A stretch of DNA of 64,000 nt, taken from the NCBI RefSeq assembly GCF_030532195.1, contig NZ_JAUNLP010000002.1:248001-312000 (forward strand). The letters are read 5' to 3'. This stretch comes from Corynebacterium sp. Its GTDB lineage: Bacteria; Actinomycetota; Actinomycetes; Mycobacteriales; Mycobacteriaceae. A program made the translations under genes and the position numbers. Each line of letters begins with the position of its first letter. Within the stretch, counting starts at the first letter, position 1. Below, piece after piece: positions 17,989 through 28,577 of this stretch. The notes below the pieces were generated by a model. That model was not told where the DNA came from. It was given only the letters and a program-made list of their open reading frames with translations, and searched no databases.

Positions 17989-18669
17989 ATGTCCACTGGC
18001 CACAGCCCCACAGTTCTCATTGATGTCGACGGCACCATCGCTGATTCCCTGCCGGCAATTGCGCATGGTTTCCGTCTGGCGCTCGAGGCAATTGACCACC
18101 CGATTCCACCGACGAGCTTCATTAACACGATTCCGGGTCCGCCGATGGTGGAGACGCTGGCATCGCTTGGGCTTTCCGACGAGCAGGTTGACCGCGCCTT
18201 TAGCGTGTATATGGAAAACCAGCACGCCGGTGCGTGGAAGCGAGCAGAGATGTTCCCTGGCTGGCCGGAGCTACTTCACAACTGGCGCGAGGCCGGGGTG
18301 CGGCTGGCAACAGCGACGTCCAAAGGCGAGTACTTTGCCCGCAAGACGCTGGACAATTTTGGTCTGCTAGACGCGTTCGACTTCATCGGTGCGGCCAGTG
18401 ACGATGGCACGCGACAGCAGAAAGTCGATGTCATTGCGCACACGCTGGACAGCTTAGGTATCGCTCGTAACGCAGCTGATCGCCCGAAAGGCGCGGTGGT
18501 GATGGTGGGCGACCGCATTCATGATTTCGAGGGCGCGGCACAATTTGGGATTCCAGCCATCGCAGTGGAATGGGGCTACGGACAGAAAGCGGAATTGGAT
18601 CAGGCAGCTGCCATTGCTGCTTCCCCGGAGGAGCTGGACAGAGTGGTCCGAGAAATGTTGTATCTTTAA
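17989..18669 (+). CDS. HAD family phosphatase (possible PtkA counterpart)
   Basis: Predicted 226-residue haloacid dehalogenase-type hydrolase close to phosphoglycolate phosphatases. Motif I is LIDVDGTIADS, motif II lies in RLATATSKGE, and motif IV is MVGDRIHDFEGA. The ATG at 17989 is preferred over 17980 because AGGA lies 8 bases upstream of it. In M. tuberculosis the gene in this place, Rv2232 (PtkA), is reported as a tyrosine kinase that phosphorylates PtpA; this protein lacks the long N-terminal extension of PtkA, so a simple phosphatase is equally likely. It is 62 bases upstream of ptpA in the same direction. Confidence 0.82.
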   Translation: MSTGHSPTVLIDVDGTIADSLPAIAHGFRLALEAIDHPIPPTSFINTIPGPPMVETLASLGLSDEQVDRAFSVYMENQHAGAWKRAEMFPGWPELLHNWREAGVRLATATSKGEYFARKTLDNFGLLDAFDFIGAASDDGTRQQKVDVIAHTLDSLGIARNAADRPKGAVVMVGDRIHDFEGAAQFGIPAIAVEWGYGQKAELDQAAAIAASPEELDRVVREMLYL

Positions 18670-18672
18670 TAC

Positions 18673-18682
18673 TCGTTAACGA
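18673..18682. promoter_or_regulatory. Palindrome before ptpA
   Basis: A perfect 10-bp palindrome TCGTTAACGA lies just before TTGACA (18686-18691), a good -35 match, though no convincing -10 follows at the right distance. It could be an operator for ptpA; no regulator is suggested by the context. Confidence 0.3.
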
Positions 18683-18731
18683 ATGTTGACAACCCTATCC
18701 TTATCTTCTGAGAAGTTTGGTATTGCCTATT

Positions 18732-19241
18732 ATGCTTATGAACTCGTCGCACCGTACTGAGTCCGTGTATGTCGTGTTTGTCTGCTCCGGAAATATCTGC
18801 CGCTCGCCCATGGCGGAAATCATCGTCCGCGACGCCGTAGAAACCGCCGGGCTTGCCGACGATGTCCTGCTCGCCTCCTGCGGCATCGGTGGCTGGCATG
18901 TCGGCGAGCCCGCTGATGAGCGCGCTCAGGCCGAGCTGGAAGATGCTGGCTACGACCCCTCGCACACCGCAGCACAACTCGGTGGTGAGCACATGGATGC
19001 CACCCTGTTCGTCGCCATGGATGAAGGCCATGTCAACAGCCTGCTGCGTGCCGGCGTGCCGAATGAGAAGATTCGCCTCATGCGCTCATTCGACCCGTCC
19101 TCCCCCAAGGGTGCGGTCGTTGCCGATCCGTACTACGGCGGTCCGGAGGGGTTTGTCCGGACTCGCGAGGAAATTGAGGCTGCTACCCCAGGGATTATCA
19201 CCTGGATACGGGAGACCTTGGATCTGGTCTCCGAGCGTTAA
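18732..19241 (+). CDS. ptpA: Low molecular weight protein tyrosine phosphatase
   Basis: Predicted 169-residue phosphatase removing phosphate from tyrosines. The P-loop CX5R is VCSGNICRSPMAE near the N terminus, and the general acid is in ADPYYGGPEGF. Length fits the family. The start is uncertain: in-frame TTG 18717, ATG 18732 and ATG 18738 are all possible and none has a clear ribosome-binding site. In pathogenic mycobacteria PtpA is secreted; here no signal is present. Neighbouring genes (HAD upstream, GtrA and SURF1 downstream) match the mycobacterial arrangement. Confidence 0.92.
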   Translation: MLMNSSHRTESVYVVFVCSGNICRSPMAEIIVRDAVETAGLADDVLLASCGIGGWHVGEPADERAQAELEDAGYDPSHTAAQLGGEHMDATLFVAMDEGHVNSLLRAGVPNEKIRLMRSFDPSSPKGAVVADPYYGGPEGFVRTREEIEAATPGIITWIRETLDLVSER

Positions 19242-19274
19242 ATCGGCATTCGCCGCCTAGCGCCGGCTCAGGCG

Positions 19275-19865
19275 CTAATTTGGCATTTCCTCCGCTGGGT
19301 GAAGCACGTACTTTTCCGGCTTTTGCTTGCGGGCACGGAATGTCCAAATCTTGTTCAATATGAAGTTCGCTGGTGTGCCCAGGATGACACCAATCAGGTT
19401 TGCCCAGTACAGACGATTCCTGAAACCGGTGGAATCATCGAAGATGTCGGTGGGCAGCGCCAGCGGCGATGTCGGGTTTGTCAGCAGCGTGATGACAATC
19501 AGGTTGACAATCAGCGCCGACAAGCCGGCGAACAGGAACGGGAAGAACTGCTTAAACCAGTTCGGGCGGTTCTTGGTCCGGAAGGTCCACGAGCGGTTGA
19601 GCTGGAAGTTCCAGATATTGGCTACCAGGAACGCCAGGGTTGCATAGACGTGGGAGTAGCGGATATTCCAGCGTGTCCCCAAAAGATTTAAGAACACATC
19701 ATGCTCATTGGTGTCCAGGCTCAGACCGACCTTGCGGGCGATAATCACCACGATGAGGTTGACAATCACACCGGTGCCGCCGACGAGTCCGAACTTGATG
19801 AACTGACGTGACACAGTACCGAAGCGACTCGACGCCGAGGTTTCCGCTGTTTGCGTGCCCACCAC
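19275..19865 (-). CDS. GtrA family membrane protein
   Basis: Predicted 196-residue membrane protein with four transmembrane segments of the GtrA/DPMS3 family, thought to help move prenyl-linked sugars across the membrane. Family marks are FIKFGLVGGTGVIVN at the first helix, NFQLNRSWTFRTKN after the second, and NFILNKIWTFRARK at the end. The GTG start at 19865 is chosen because GGGAGAGAGG lies 4 bases upstream; a longer form from TTG 19940 is possible. It converges on ptpA and is divergent from the SURF1 gene. Confidence 0.85.
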   Translation of the reverse strand: MVGTQTAETSASSRFGTVSRQFIKFGLVGGTGVIVNLIVVIIARKVGLSLDTNEHDVFLNLLGTRWNIRYSHVYATLAFLVANIWNFQLNRSWTFRTKNRPNWFKQFFPFLFAGLSALIVNLIVITLLTNPTSPLALPTDIFDDSTGFRNRLYWANLIGVILGTPANFILNKIWTFRARKQKPEKYVLHPAEEMPN

Positions 19866-20020
19866 GGCACCTCTCTCTCCCAAAATCATACCTAGTTTTC
19901 CGATGACTTCCCGACTGTTGGCATTCCAATTTCGGACCAATGACGGGCCGATTACGGATTTTTATGCCAAATGTGCCCGCATAACTTTACCTGAAGTTAA
20001 CTGCTATACCGTGTGAACGT

Positions 20021-20040
20021 TATCTCGTGGCAACGAGATA
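20021..20040. promoter_or_regulatory. Perfect stem-loop upstream of SURF1 gene
   Basis: TATCTCGT and ACGAGATA form an 8-bp perfect inverted repeat with loop GGCA, in the divergent spacer between the GtrA and SURF1 genes, 94 bases before the SURF1 start. It could be an operator or a 5-prime leader hairpin. Confidence 0.35.
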
Positions 20041-20133
20041 TCGCCCACATACCTTAGGCTTCACTGCCCAACTGCACATGCAAAGGCGCGCCCTGAGTGC
20101 CTTCTGTGCTATCCGCTCTACCAGGTAAGCTCA

Positions 20134-21120
20134 ATGACTGTGTTTAAGAATGTGCGCCAATTTCTGACCCCTGGATGGGTTCTCACCGCCGTTGTCGCCA
20201 TTGCGTTTTCGTACCTCGCGTTTACTGTCTTGGCTCCGTGGCAGCTGGGCAAAAACACTGCGACGAAGCACCGCAACGAGCAACTTGAGCACTCATTCGA
20301 GCTAGACCCCGTTGATGTTAACGAGTTGATGCCCAAGGGCAAGGGCTTTACCGAGGGCAATGAGTGGCGTCGTGTCACCGCGCAGGGATCATTCCTGCCA
20401 GATGGCCGAGTCCTGCTGCGCAATCGCCCGGTCAATGGTGCCCCTGCCGTCCAGGTGCTGGATGTCTTTGCCGCCAACAATGGCGAAAACTACCTGGTCA
20501 ACCGAGGCTTTGTTCGCCCCACTGACTCCGAAGCCCCCGATGTTGCCTCAGCTCCAAAGGGGACATTGACAATCTCCGCGGTGACTCGGCGCAATGAGAT
20601 TCCCGCCGAAACCGCACCTATCCCCGGCAATCCACCGCAGGTCTACGGAATCAACACCAAGGAGATTTCGAAGCTCGTCGGAACGGAACTCAACCCGGAT
20701 TGGCTGCAACTATCCGACAAATCAGAGGCGGTCATTGAGGCCATCCCACTGCCCACGTTGGAGTCAGGCCCCTACCTCTCCTACGGCATTCAGTGGATTT
20801 TCTTCGGTATCGGCGTGCCGCTAGCGGTCGTCTGGTTTATTCGCGCGGAAGTCGTTGAGCGACGCCGCGACCGTGCAGAGCAAGAGGCGATGGCGCACAA
20901 CCTCCGCGACGCCGAAGCCGCAGAACCCGTTTCACAGGATTCAGCGAAGTCCGATAGCACCTCGGCGTCTGACGCCACAGAAACCGCCACGCCCAAGCCA
21001 GCACAATCCGATGCCGACCGCGCCGCCGAGCTGCGCCAACAGCGCATGGCGCAGCGCTACGGCAACACGGGCCACCGCGCGGCGGGATACCGCGATAACC
21101 GTTACGACGAACGCTTCTAG
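20134..21120 (+). CDS. SURF1 family cytochrome oxidase assembly protein
   Basis: Predicted 328-residue membrane protein of the SURF1/Shy1 family, which assists assembly of the aa3 cytochrome c oxidase in the membrane. Two transmembrane helices flank a large extracytoplasmic domain: TM1 at about residues 15-37 (followed by the family LAPWQLGK segment), TM2 at about 213-233 (YLSYGIQWIFFGIGVPLA). The motif LLRNRPVNGAPAVQVL is typical. The cytoplasmic tail after residue 235 is long, Ala/Asp/Ser-rich and ends in an Arg-rich segment. Its TAG stop shares the bases CTAG with the stop of the convergent cobD gene. Confidence 0.93.
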   Translation: MTVFKNVRQFLTPGWVLTAVVAIAFSYLAFTVLAPWQLGKNTATKHRNEQLEHSFELDPVDVNELMPKGKGFTEGNEWRRVTAQGSFLPDGRVLLRNRPVNGAPAVQVLDVFAANNGENYLVNRGFVRPTDSEAPDVASAPKGTLTISAVTRRNEIPAETAPIPGNPPQVYGINTKEISKLVGTELNPDWLQLSDKSEAVIEAIPLPTLESGPYLSYGIQWIFFGIGVPLAVVWFIRAEVVERRRDRAEQEAMAHNLRDAEAAEPVSQDSAKSDSTSASDATETATPKPAQSDADRAAELRQQRMAQRYGNTGHRAAGYRDNRYDERF

Positions 21121-22055
21121 TCGGCCACGCAACCAGCAATGATTACGGCCAGCACACAGCTGGCCGCCACAATATTTTGCACACGCCTGCTCAAATCCGT
21201 GGCGCATCGCACATCCGCGACCACCGGCGCAGGCCCACGCCCCAACACCGGCCGCATCTCCACGCCACTGGCATATACAGTCTTGCCGCCGAGCTGCACG
21301 CCCAGCGCGCCCGCCGCGCTCGCTTCCACGATGCCGGCGTTCGGACTCGGGTGGTTGCCCGCATCTTTTCGCCACGCCGCAATTGCTTTACGACGGTCCG
21401 GGCCTGCAACCACCGTCGCCGCCGCAGTTAGCCGGGCGGGGAGGAAACCCGCGACGTCGTCAAGCCGTGCACTCGCCCACCCAAAGCGGTGATATCGATT
21501 GCTGCGGTAGCCCACCATTGCGTCGAGCGTATTGATGGCGCGATGCGCGACCACGCCCGGCGCGCCTGCGATCGCACCCCACAGCAGCGTGCCGGTGACA
21601 GCGTCGGAGGTATTTTCCGCGAGTGATTCCACGGTGGCTCGAGCGATGCCATCAGCGTCCAGCGAATGTGGATCGCGGGAACAGAGCCAGGGCACCAGCT
21701 CGCGAGCGGCCTCGATATCACCTGCTGTAAGACGGTCAGCCATCCGCTCGCCTGTGCGACGCAACGTCGTGCCGCCGAGACTTGCCCAGGTCGTGGCAAT
21801 CAGTGCGAGGTTTGGGGCGATTTTACTGACTGCCGCAGTAATCGCGACGGGCGTACTGACAGCAATAACGGTGAATGCAACACCGCGCGCTTTCGAATTC
21901 GCGTAGATGCGCTTTTCGAGCTTGCTGACCGCTTGCCCGTAGACCGCCACGGGATGGTGCTTGGTGGGATCACCAAGGATACGGTCGAGTGCGTACCCCA
22001 CCGCGATAGCTCCGCCGCGTCGCAGGAGGCGGCGGCACCTGGGCTTGGTTTTCAC
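21117..22055 (-). CDS. cobD: Adenosylcobinamide-phosphate synthase
   Basis: Predicted 312-residue membrane protein of the CobD/CbiB family, joining aminopropanol (phosphate) to cobyric acid in cobalamin synthesis. Family motifs: YALDRILGDPTKHHPVAVYG at the N terminus, VESLAENTSDAVTGTLLW, HRAINTLDAMVGYRSNRY and the GNHPSPNAGIVEASAAGALGV segment near residue 240. The GTG start at 22055 is one base after the stop of the upstream metalloprotease gene, suggesting coupling; TTG 22064 is an alternative. Only this and a cobC-type gene of the pathway are in the window, so a full pathway is not shown. Confidence 0.93.
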   Translation of the reverse strand: MKTKPRCRRLLRRGGAIAVGYALDRILGDPTKHHPVAVYGQAVSKLEKRIYANSKARGVAFTVIAVSTPVAITAAVSKIAPNLALIATTWASLGGTTLRRTGERMADRLTAGDIEAARELVPWLCSRDPHSLDADGIARATVESLAENTSDAVTGTLLWGAIAGAPGVVAHRAINTLDAMVGYRSNRYHRFGWASARLDDVAGFLPARLTAAATVVAGPDRRKAIAAWRKDAGNHPSPNAGIVEASAAGALGVQLGGKTVYASGVEMRPVLGRGPAPVVADVRCATDLSRRVQNIVAASCVLAVIIAGCVAD

Positions 22056-22056
22056 A

Positions 22057-22662
22057 TTAATCAAACTGTCCTTGCAGGACGGCTGCCACGTCCAGTGGAG
22101 TGATATGCGTTGCCTGGTGGCGGTGCCTAGATGCTGCCATCAGAGTGTTGTCGCAGGTATGACGAATACCTAGCAGGTGACCGAACTCGTGCGCCAGCGT
22201 TCTGCGAATGGCATCTGGGTAGTCTGCAGAAGCGATGAAGACCACCATGTCCTTGCGTGGAACCGATGCGGCTGCCAGAGTCTGCGAGTTCGGATCCGGG
22301 GCGTAGCGAACAGTCACGGTGTCGTCATCGGCATCGGCCTTGCTGACTTCCCGCAGCACAACTTTGCCATCCAGAGCCTTATTCCACTCCTTAGCGGCGG
22401 TTTCCAACTGATCGCGATACGGGAAATTTGGCTCGACGACGTAGTCCAGCGTGCCATCGACAATGTAGGACGGCATTTCATCGTAGGTGTGGAGGATGCT
22501 CGGATCCTCCACCGGCTTACCTGCGTTTGCTGCGCTGACCATTGCCTTACAGGTGGAATTGTCAATCATCGGTTTGCCATCGCCACCAATGGCGTAGGCG
22601 GTAGGACCCGAAAGAAGTGATCCAGCAAGGACAATGGCGGCAAGCGATTTGGTAAAACGCAT
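22057..22662 (-). CDS. Secreted matrixin-like zinc metalloprotease
   Basis: Predicted 201-residue exported protein. Residues 1-24 form a signal peptide (MRFTKSLAAIVLAG, cleavage likely after TAYA). The zinc site HEFGHLLGIRH at 158-168 is a full HExxHxxGxxH metzincin motif, and LMAAS shortly after could supply the Met-turn. About 130 residues precede the motif, enough for a matrixin-type catalytic domain. Cys37 or so and the Cys in RHTCDN could form a disulfide. Substrate unknown. ATG 22662 is chosen because it gives the signal peptide; the open frame extends further upstream without conserved features. Followed directly by cobD. Confidence 0.82.
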   Translation of the reverse strand: MRFTKSLAAIVLAGSLLSGPTAYAIGGDGKPMIDNSTCKAMVSAANAGKPVEDPSILHTYDEMPSYIVDGTLDYVVEPNFPYRDQLETAAKEWNKALDGKVVLREVSKADADDDTVTVRYAPDPNSQTLAAASVPRKDMVVFIASADYPDAIRRTLAHEFGHLLGIRHTCDNTLMAASRHRHQATHITPLDVAAVLQGQFD

Positions 22663-22855
22663 AAGGCAGTATCCGGCTTTCTTTTGAGTTACTGTCAGGT
22701 TCCCAGTTGAGGAATTCGTGACAGATTGTTGAATTGTGACAACCGGAATCTTAGCACCGGCTAGACTACGCGCAACGGATTCTGGCGGACTTTTGACGGT
22801 GTTACTTAACGCAACCGTAGGTGACCTTGGCGTATGCAAAACTTCTGCGCAAACA

Positions 22856-22899
22856 AAAAGTCCGTCCAGCCTCTTTACAAAGAAACCGGACGGACTTTT
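22856..22899. terminator. Bidirectional terminator next to tRNA-Val
   Basis: AAAAGTCCGTCC and GGACGGACTTTT form a 12-bp perfect stem. On the minus strand it lies 5 bases downstream of tRNA-Val and continues into TTTTTGTTT, a standard intrinsic terminator. Confidence 0.85.
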
Positions 22900-22904
22900 G
22901 ACTG

Positions 22905-22976
22905 TGCGGCGAGAGGGTTTCGAACCCCCGACCGCTGGTGTGTAAAACCAGAGCTCTACCGCTGAGCTATCGCCGC
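22905..22976 (-). tRNA. tRNA-Val (anticodon TAC)
   Basis: Minus-strand cloverleaf: acceptor GCGGCGA pairs with TCGCCGC, D-arm AGCTCAGCGGTAGAGCT, anticodon stem CTGGT/ACCAG around loop TTTACAC (anticodon TAC, reading GUA), and T-loop GGTTCGAAACC. Discriminator base A; the CCA end is not encoded. 72 nt. Confidence 0.95.
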
Positions 22977-23095
22977 GCTGCTGCGAAACTTTAACACACG
23001 AGAATCACAGACCGCCAATTTCGCACCATACAGGGCGAAAATTGCCCCTTTGCACTCTGGCTTTGACGTGAAAAGTTAGATACCACTAACCAGTA

Positions 23096-23506
23096 TTAGC
23101 TGCTGCGCTGAACCAGGCAGTTACCCTGCCAGTCCCCCAACCGCAGTGCCGAGGTATTGGAAAAGCCAGCCAGCTGAGCCGACTCATCCACCACGCCCGG
23201 ATCAATAGCACCCGGACGACCAGCGCCCGGAGTCAGCAGCCACACGCGGCCTTCATCCTCGAGTGGACGGGAAGCGTCTACAAGACCGTCAACCAAATCG
23301 CCGTCTTCTTCGCGCCACCACAACAAAACGACGTCAACAACCTCGTCCGTGTCCTCATCAAGCAAATCAGCGTCCAGGAAATTTTCTACGGACTCACTGA
23401 TTTCAGAGTCACAGTCCGTATCCCAGCCAACTTCCTGTACAAGCTGACCTTCCTTGATGCCGAGCCTGCTCGCATAGTCACGAACAGCGCCTGTGGCGTT
23501 GACCAC
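23096..23506 (-). CDS. DUF3052 family protein
   Basis: Predicted 136-residue acidic cytoplasmic protein of the actinobacterial DUF3052 family, recognised by SRLGIKEGQLVQEVGWDTDCD at the N terminus and VWLLTPGAGRPGAIDPGVVDESAQLAG in the middle. Function unknown; the family member in M. tuberculosis is likewise divergent from aceE. The GTG start at 23506 has a strong GGAGG site 9 bases upstream, which decides it. The spacer to aceE is about 260 bases. Confidence 0.85.
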   Translation of the reverse strand: MVNATGAVRDYASRLGIKEGQLVQEVGWDTDCDSEISESVENFLDADLLDEDTDEVVDVVLLWWREEDGDLVDGLVDASRPLEDEGRVWLLTPGAGRPGAIDPGVVDESAQLAGFSNTSALRLGDWQGNCLVQRSS

Positions 23507-23767
23507 TTCCCTTTTCCTCCTTCAACAGATTTTCAGCTCGAGATTTCAAGCTATCTCGTGGAATTTTACCGCCCAAATACATTTTGCACAGCACGTAAGA
23601 AAGAAAATTCCCCAAAAAGGTGCAGTTTTCACTGCAACCGTCGTAAAGCCGAAGGAGCAAACAGGGCGCAAATGGAGTCGAGTAATCTGCACGGGCACAA
23701 TGCGTAATTGAGAAGTAGACTGGAAAGATATAACTCTGCCTTTCCTCAGTACCGAAAGGAGCTCACA
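23507..23767 (+). promoter_or_regulatory. aceE / DUF3052 divergent regulatory region
   Basis: About 260 bases without a gene. Towards aceE it ends with the ribosome-binding site GAAAGGAG. A possible promoter TTGAGA (23708) to TATAAC (23729) has a short 15-base spacer. A small hairpin TGCAGT/ACTGCA lies at 23621-23636. I see no clear GlxR or RamB site. Confidence 0.3.
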
Positions 23768-26509
<2,742 letters not shown>

Positions 26510-26512
26510 TAA

Positions 26513-26875
26513 ATGACCTCTAGTCTTGGAGATCAGCTAAGCGCTCTACTGGGCGCTCAGGCTGGCGATGGCGACAAGGCGGCCGATGCCAATGCCGCAG
26601 CCGCCGGGGCAGCCGGCAAGGGCGATGCCGCCGAGAACCTACCCGACGGTGTCCACGGCGAGGTCACGGCCATTGTGAAAAAGATGGCGGGCGACGAGGT
26701 ACCGTCTCTCGAACTGTCCACCCCGCTGGCTAGTTACGGCTTTGACCGCCTCAGCGTGGTGGAGCTGGCAGTTCGCTGCGAGGAGGAAACCGGCGTCCGC
26801 ATCGAGGATGAGGACATCCCCTCGTTTAAAACTCTTGGCGATGTCGTCGACTACATCGCCGCGCGACGCGACTGA
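26513..26875 (+). CDS. Acyl carrier protein homologue lacking the phosphopantetheine serine
   Basis: Predicted 120-residue protein. Residues about 45-117 form an acyl carrier protein fold close to mycobacterial AcpM: PSLELSTPLASYGFDRL, VVELAVRCEEETGVRI and EDIPSFKTLGDVVDYI. The invariant DSL that carries the 4-phosphopantetheine is DRL here (Asp78-Arg79-Leu80; codons GAC CGC CTC), so it cannot be modified in the normal way. The N-terminal 40 residues are an Ala/Gly/Asp-rich tail. It begins 3 bases after the aceE stop, so it is co-transcribed with aceE. Its 3-prime end overlaps the convergent DUF3145 gene by 25 bases. It may be a structural partner protein or a decaying relic. Confidence 0.8.
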   Translation: MTSSLGDQLSALLGAQAGDGDKAADANAAAAGAAGKGDAAENLPDGVHGEVTAIVKKMAGDEVPSLELSTPLASYGFDRLSVVELAVRCEEETGVRIEDEDIPSFKTLGDVVDYIAARRD

Positions 26876-27468
26876 CGTGGGTAGAGCTGCAGCACATCAG
26901 CTGCCTCTGCCCCACTAGCACTATTGTCACCGACTGCGTCATCGCTGGCGTCGATGTTGTAATCTGCGGCGTCGAAACCAGCGGTGACCAATCGCATAGG
27001 CTCTAGCACGCGATCCCAGGGACCACCCACGGCAGCGTCCAATTCCTCGGCAATAGCGTTGCCATTTCCGCTGCTACGCGCCATGATTGCGCGCAGCGCA
27101 TCCTCATTGACGACGATATTTCCGGCAGCATCTGTCTGTCCGGCAAAAGTTCCCAGTTCGGGGACATGGCAATACCGCATGCCGTCAATGGCGCGGCCAG
27201 ATGCATCTACGGCCGGATCTTGAGCCAGCTCGAAAAACAGATGCGGCCACCGCCCCAGATCGTCGACAAGCGTGCCGACGGTCCCTGCTTCAGCAATGAA
27301 CGGAACCTCGGCGCACAGCGTCGCGTCGTGGCCAGTCGCACGCCAGATTTCCCGGCCTGGCTTAGTGCCATCGGGCATGCTTAGTCGGGCCAGCGCCCAC
27401 GTGATGTGTGGTTGCAGCGGCCCTGGCATGCTGTGAATCCACAGCACACCTGTAATTTGGGTGCGCAT
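26851..27468 (-). CDS. DUF3145 family protein
   Basis: Predicted 205-residue cytoplasmic protein of the actinobacterial DUF3145 family. Recognisable elements: GVLWIHSMPGPLQPHITWAL at the N terminus, VPELGTFAGQTDAAGNI in the middle and GGPWDRVLEPMRL towards the end. The last 40 residues (DNSASGAEAADV) look unconserved. In Streptomyces a DUF3145 gene ends the type II fatty acid synthase cluster fabD-fabH-acpP-fabF; here only aceE, the changed carrier protein and this gene remain together. Function unknown. Start ATG 27468. Confidence 0.8.
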   Translation of the reverse strand: MRTQITGVLWIHSMPGPLQPHITWALARLSMPDGTKPGREIWRATGHDATLCAEVPFIAEAGTVGTLVDDLGRWPHLFFELAQDPAVDASGRAIDGMRYCHVPELGTFAGQTDAAGNIVVNEDALRAIMARSSGNGNAIAEELDAAVGGPWDRVLEPMRLVTAGFDAADYNIDASDDAVGDNSASGAEAADVLQLYPRQSRRAAM

Positions 27469-27712
27469 AAGCGAAGGTCCTCGGAAAAATTGTTGCGGTC
27501 AGTTGGTGTAAGACGAGATTCGTCTTCCCCTACGAACTCATCCAACGACTCTTGCCACATTGCGCATTTGCTCTGCGGTGAAACAACACTTCTGAGGTTT
27601 GCGTTGCACGTGTTTACGATTGTTATTTGTGTGAACCCGTGCTGGCAACCCTCAAGTAGTGCTTAATCCCCCAGATGTGATTTAGCTGCTCTTAGGCGTT
27701 TTCAGCCAAATA

Positions 27713-28567
27713 CTAGTCTGCGTGCTCGGCCAATTCGCGCCACAGCGCATCGTTGAAATCGGTCCACAGTGGCTTGGCCCAATCACCAAAAGCACGGTCT
27801 GTCAGGGCAATTGCTGCGCGTCCAGTTGGACGATGCAGCCAGACAAACGTGCCTGCCTGACCAAAGTGCCCCGCGACATCCTCGGGCATCGAGGCACCAA
27901 ACCACAGTCCCTGCTTGGAATCAGGCTTCCCAAAAATTTCAAAGCCAAGCCCCCAATCGGCAGGGCGCTGCATGCCATAGCCCGGCACTACGCCATCCAG
28001 CCCTGGGAACTGCACGGTGAAGGCTTCATCGACCGACTCCGGATGCAGGATGGTCGGAGCCAGGACTTCATCAACAAACGCCATCAGATCATCGACGCTG
28101 CTGCGCGCCCCGTGACCAGCCGAACCATCCAACACCGAACTGGCCATGCCAAGCGGCTGAAACACCGCCTGATCAAGGTATTCACTAAACGGCATCTCCG
28201 CCTCTGCGGCAATGGCATCGGCAATGATGTCAAAGCCAGCAGATGAGTAGATACGCCGCTTTCCCGGTTCACGCTCGAGCTCACGGCTATCAAATCCCAC
28301 GCCGCCCGCGTGCGCGAGCAGGTGGCGAACCGTCGCGCCACCACCCGGAGGCGTCAGCTCTTGATCCAGCTCAACAGCGCCCTCCTCCACAGCCACCAGC
28401 ATGCCGACTGCAGCCAGCAGCTTAGTCACACTGGCCAATTCAAAAATGCGACTGCTATCACCGTGGGTGTGCCAGCTGCCATCGTCGGCACGCACGGCAG
28501 CCGCGACGGTGTCGACGGGCCAGTCAGAAACTTGCGCAAGTGTAGAGGGGGACCAGGAAGAACTCAT
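27713..28567 (-). CDS. Serine hydrolase (beta-lactamase / penicillin-binding protein-like)
   Basis: Predicted 284-residue hydrolase of the class C beta-lactamase family. The active-site SxxK is ELASVTKLLAAVGM (near residue 46) and the tyrosine motif is YSSAGFDII around 108; a GHFGQAGTFVW segment near 235 may stand in for the usual third motif. No signal peptide is visible, so it is probably a cytoplasmic esterase or peptidase rather than a resistance enzyme. The ATG at 28567 is 10 bases after the stop of the upstream symporter gene, so the two are likely co-transcribed. Confidence 0.82.
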   Translation of the reverse strand: MSSSWSPSTLAQVSDWPVDTVAAAVRADDGSWHTHGDSSRIFELASVTKLLAAVGMLVAVEEGAVELDQELTPPGGGATVRHLLAHAGGVGFDSRELEREPGKRRIYSSAGFDIIADAIAAEAEMPFSEYLDQAVFQPLGMASSVLDGSAGHGARSSVDDLMAFVDEVLAPTILHPESVDEAFTVQFPGLDGVVPGYGMQRPADWGLGFEIFGKPDSKQGLWFGASMPEDVAGHFGQAGTFVWLHRPTGRAAIALTDRAFGDWAKPLWTDFNDALWRELAEHAD

Positions 28568-28577
28568 GCCCCCCAGA

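Noticed and set aside
22663..22904. Cobalamin riboswitch upstream of the metzincin-cobD pair
   Set aside because: No B12-box sequence is visible; the spacer holds only the tRNA terminator and two copies of GAATT(C)GTGACA of unclear meaning.
27713..28567. Secreted beta-lactamase resistance gene
   Set aside because: No signal peptide and a weak third motif; a cytoplasmic serine hydrolase fits better.
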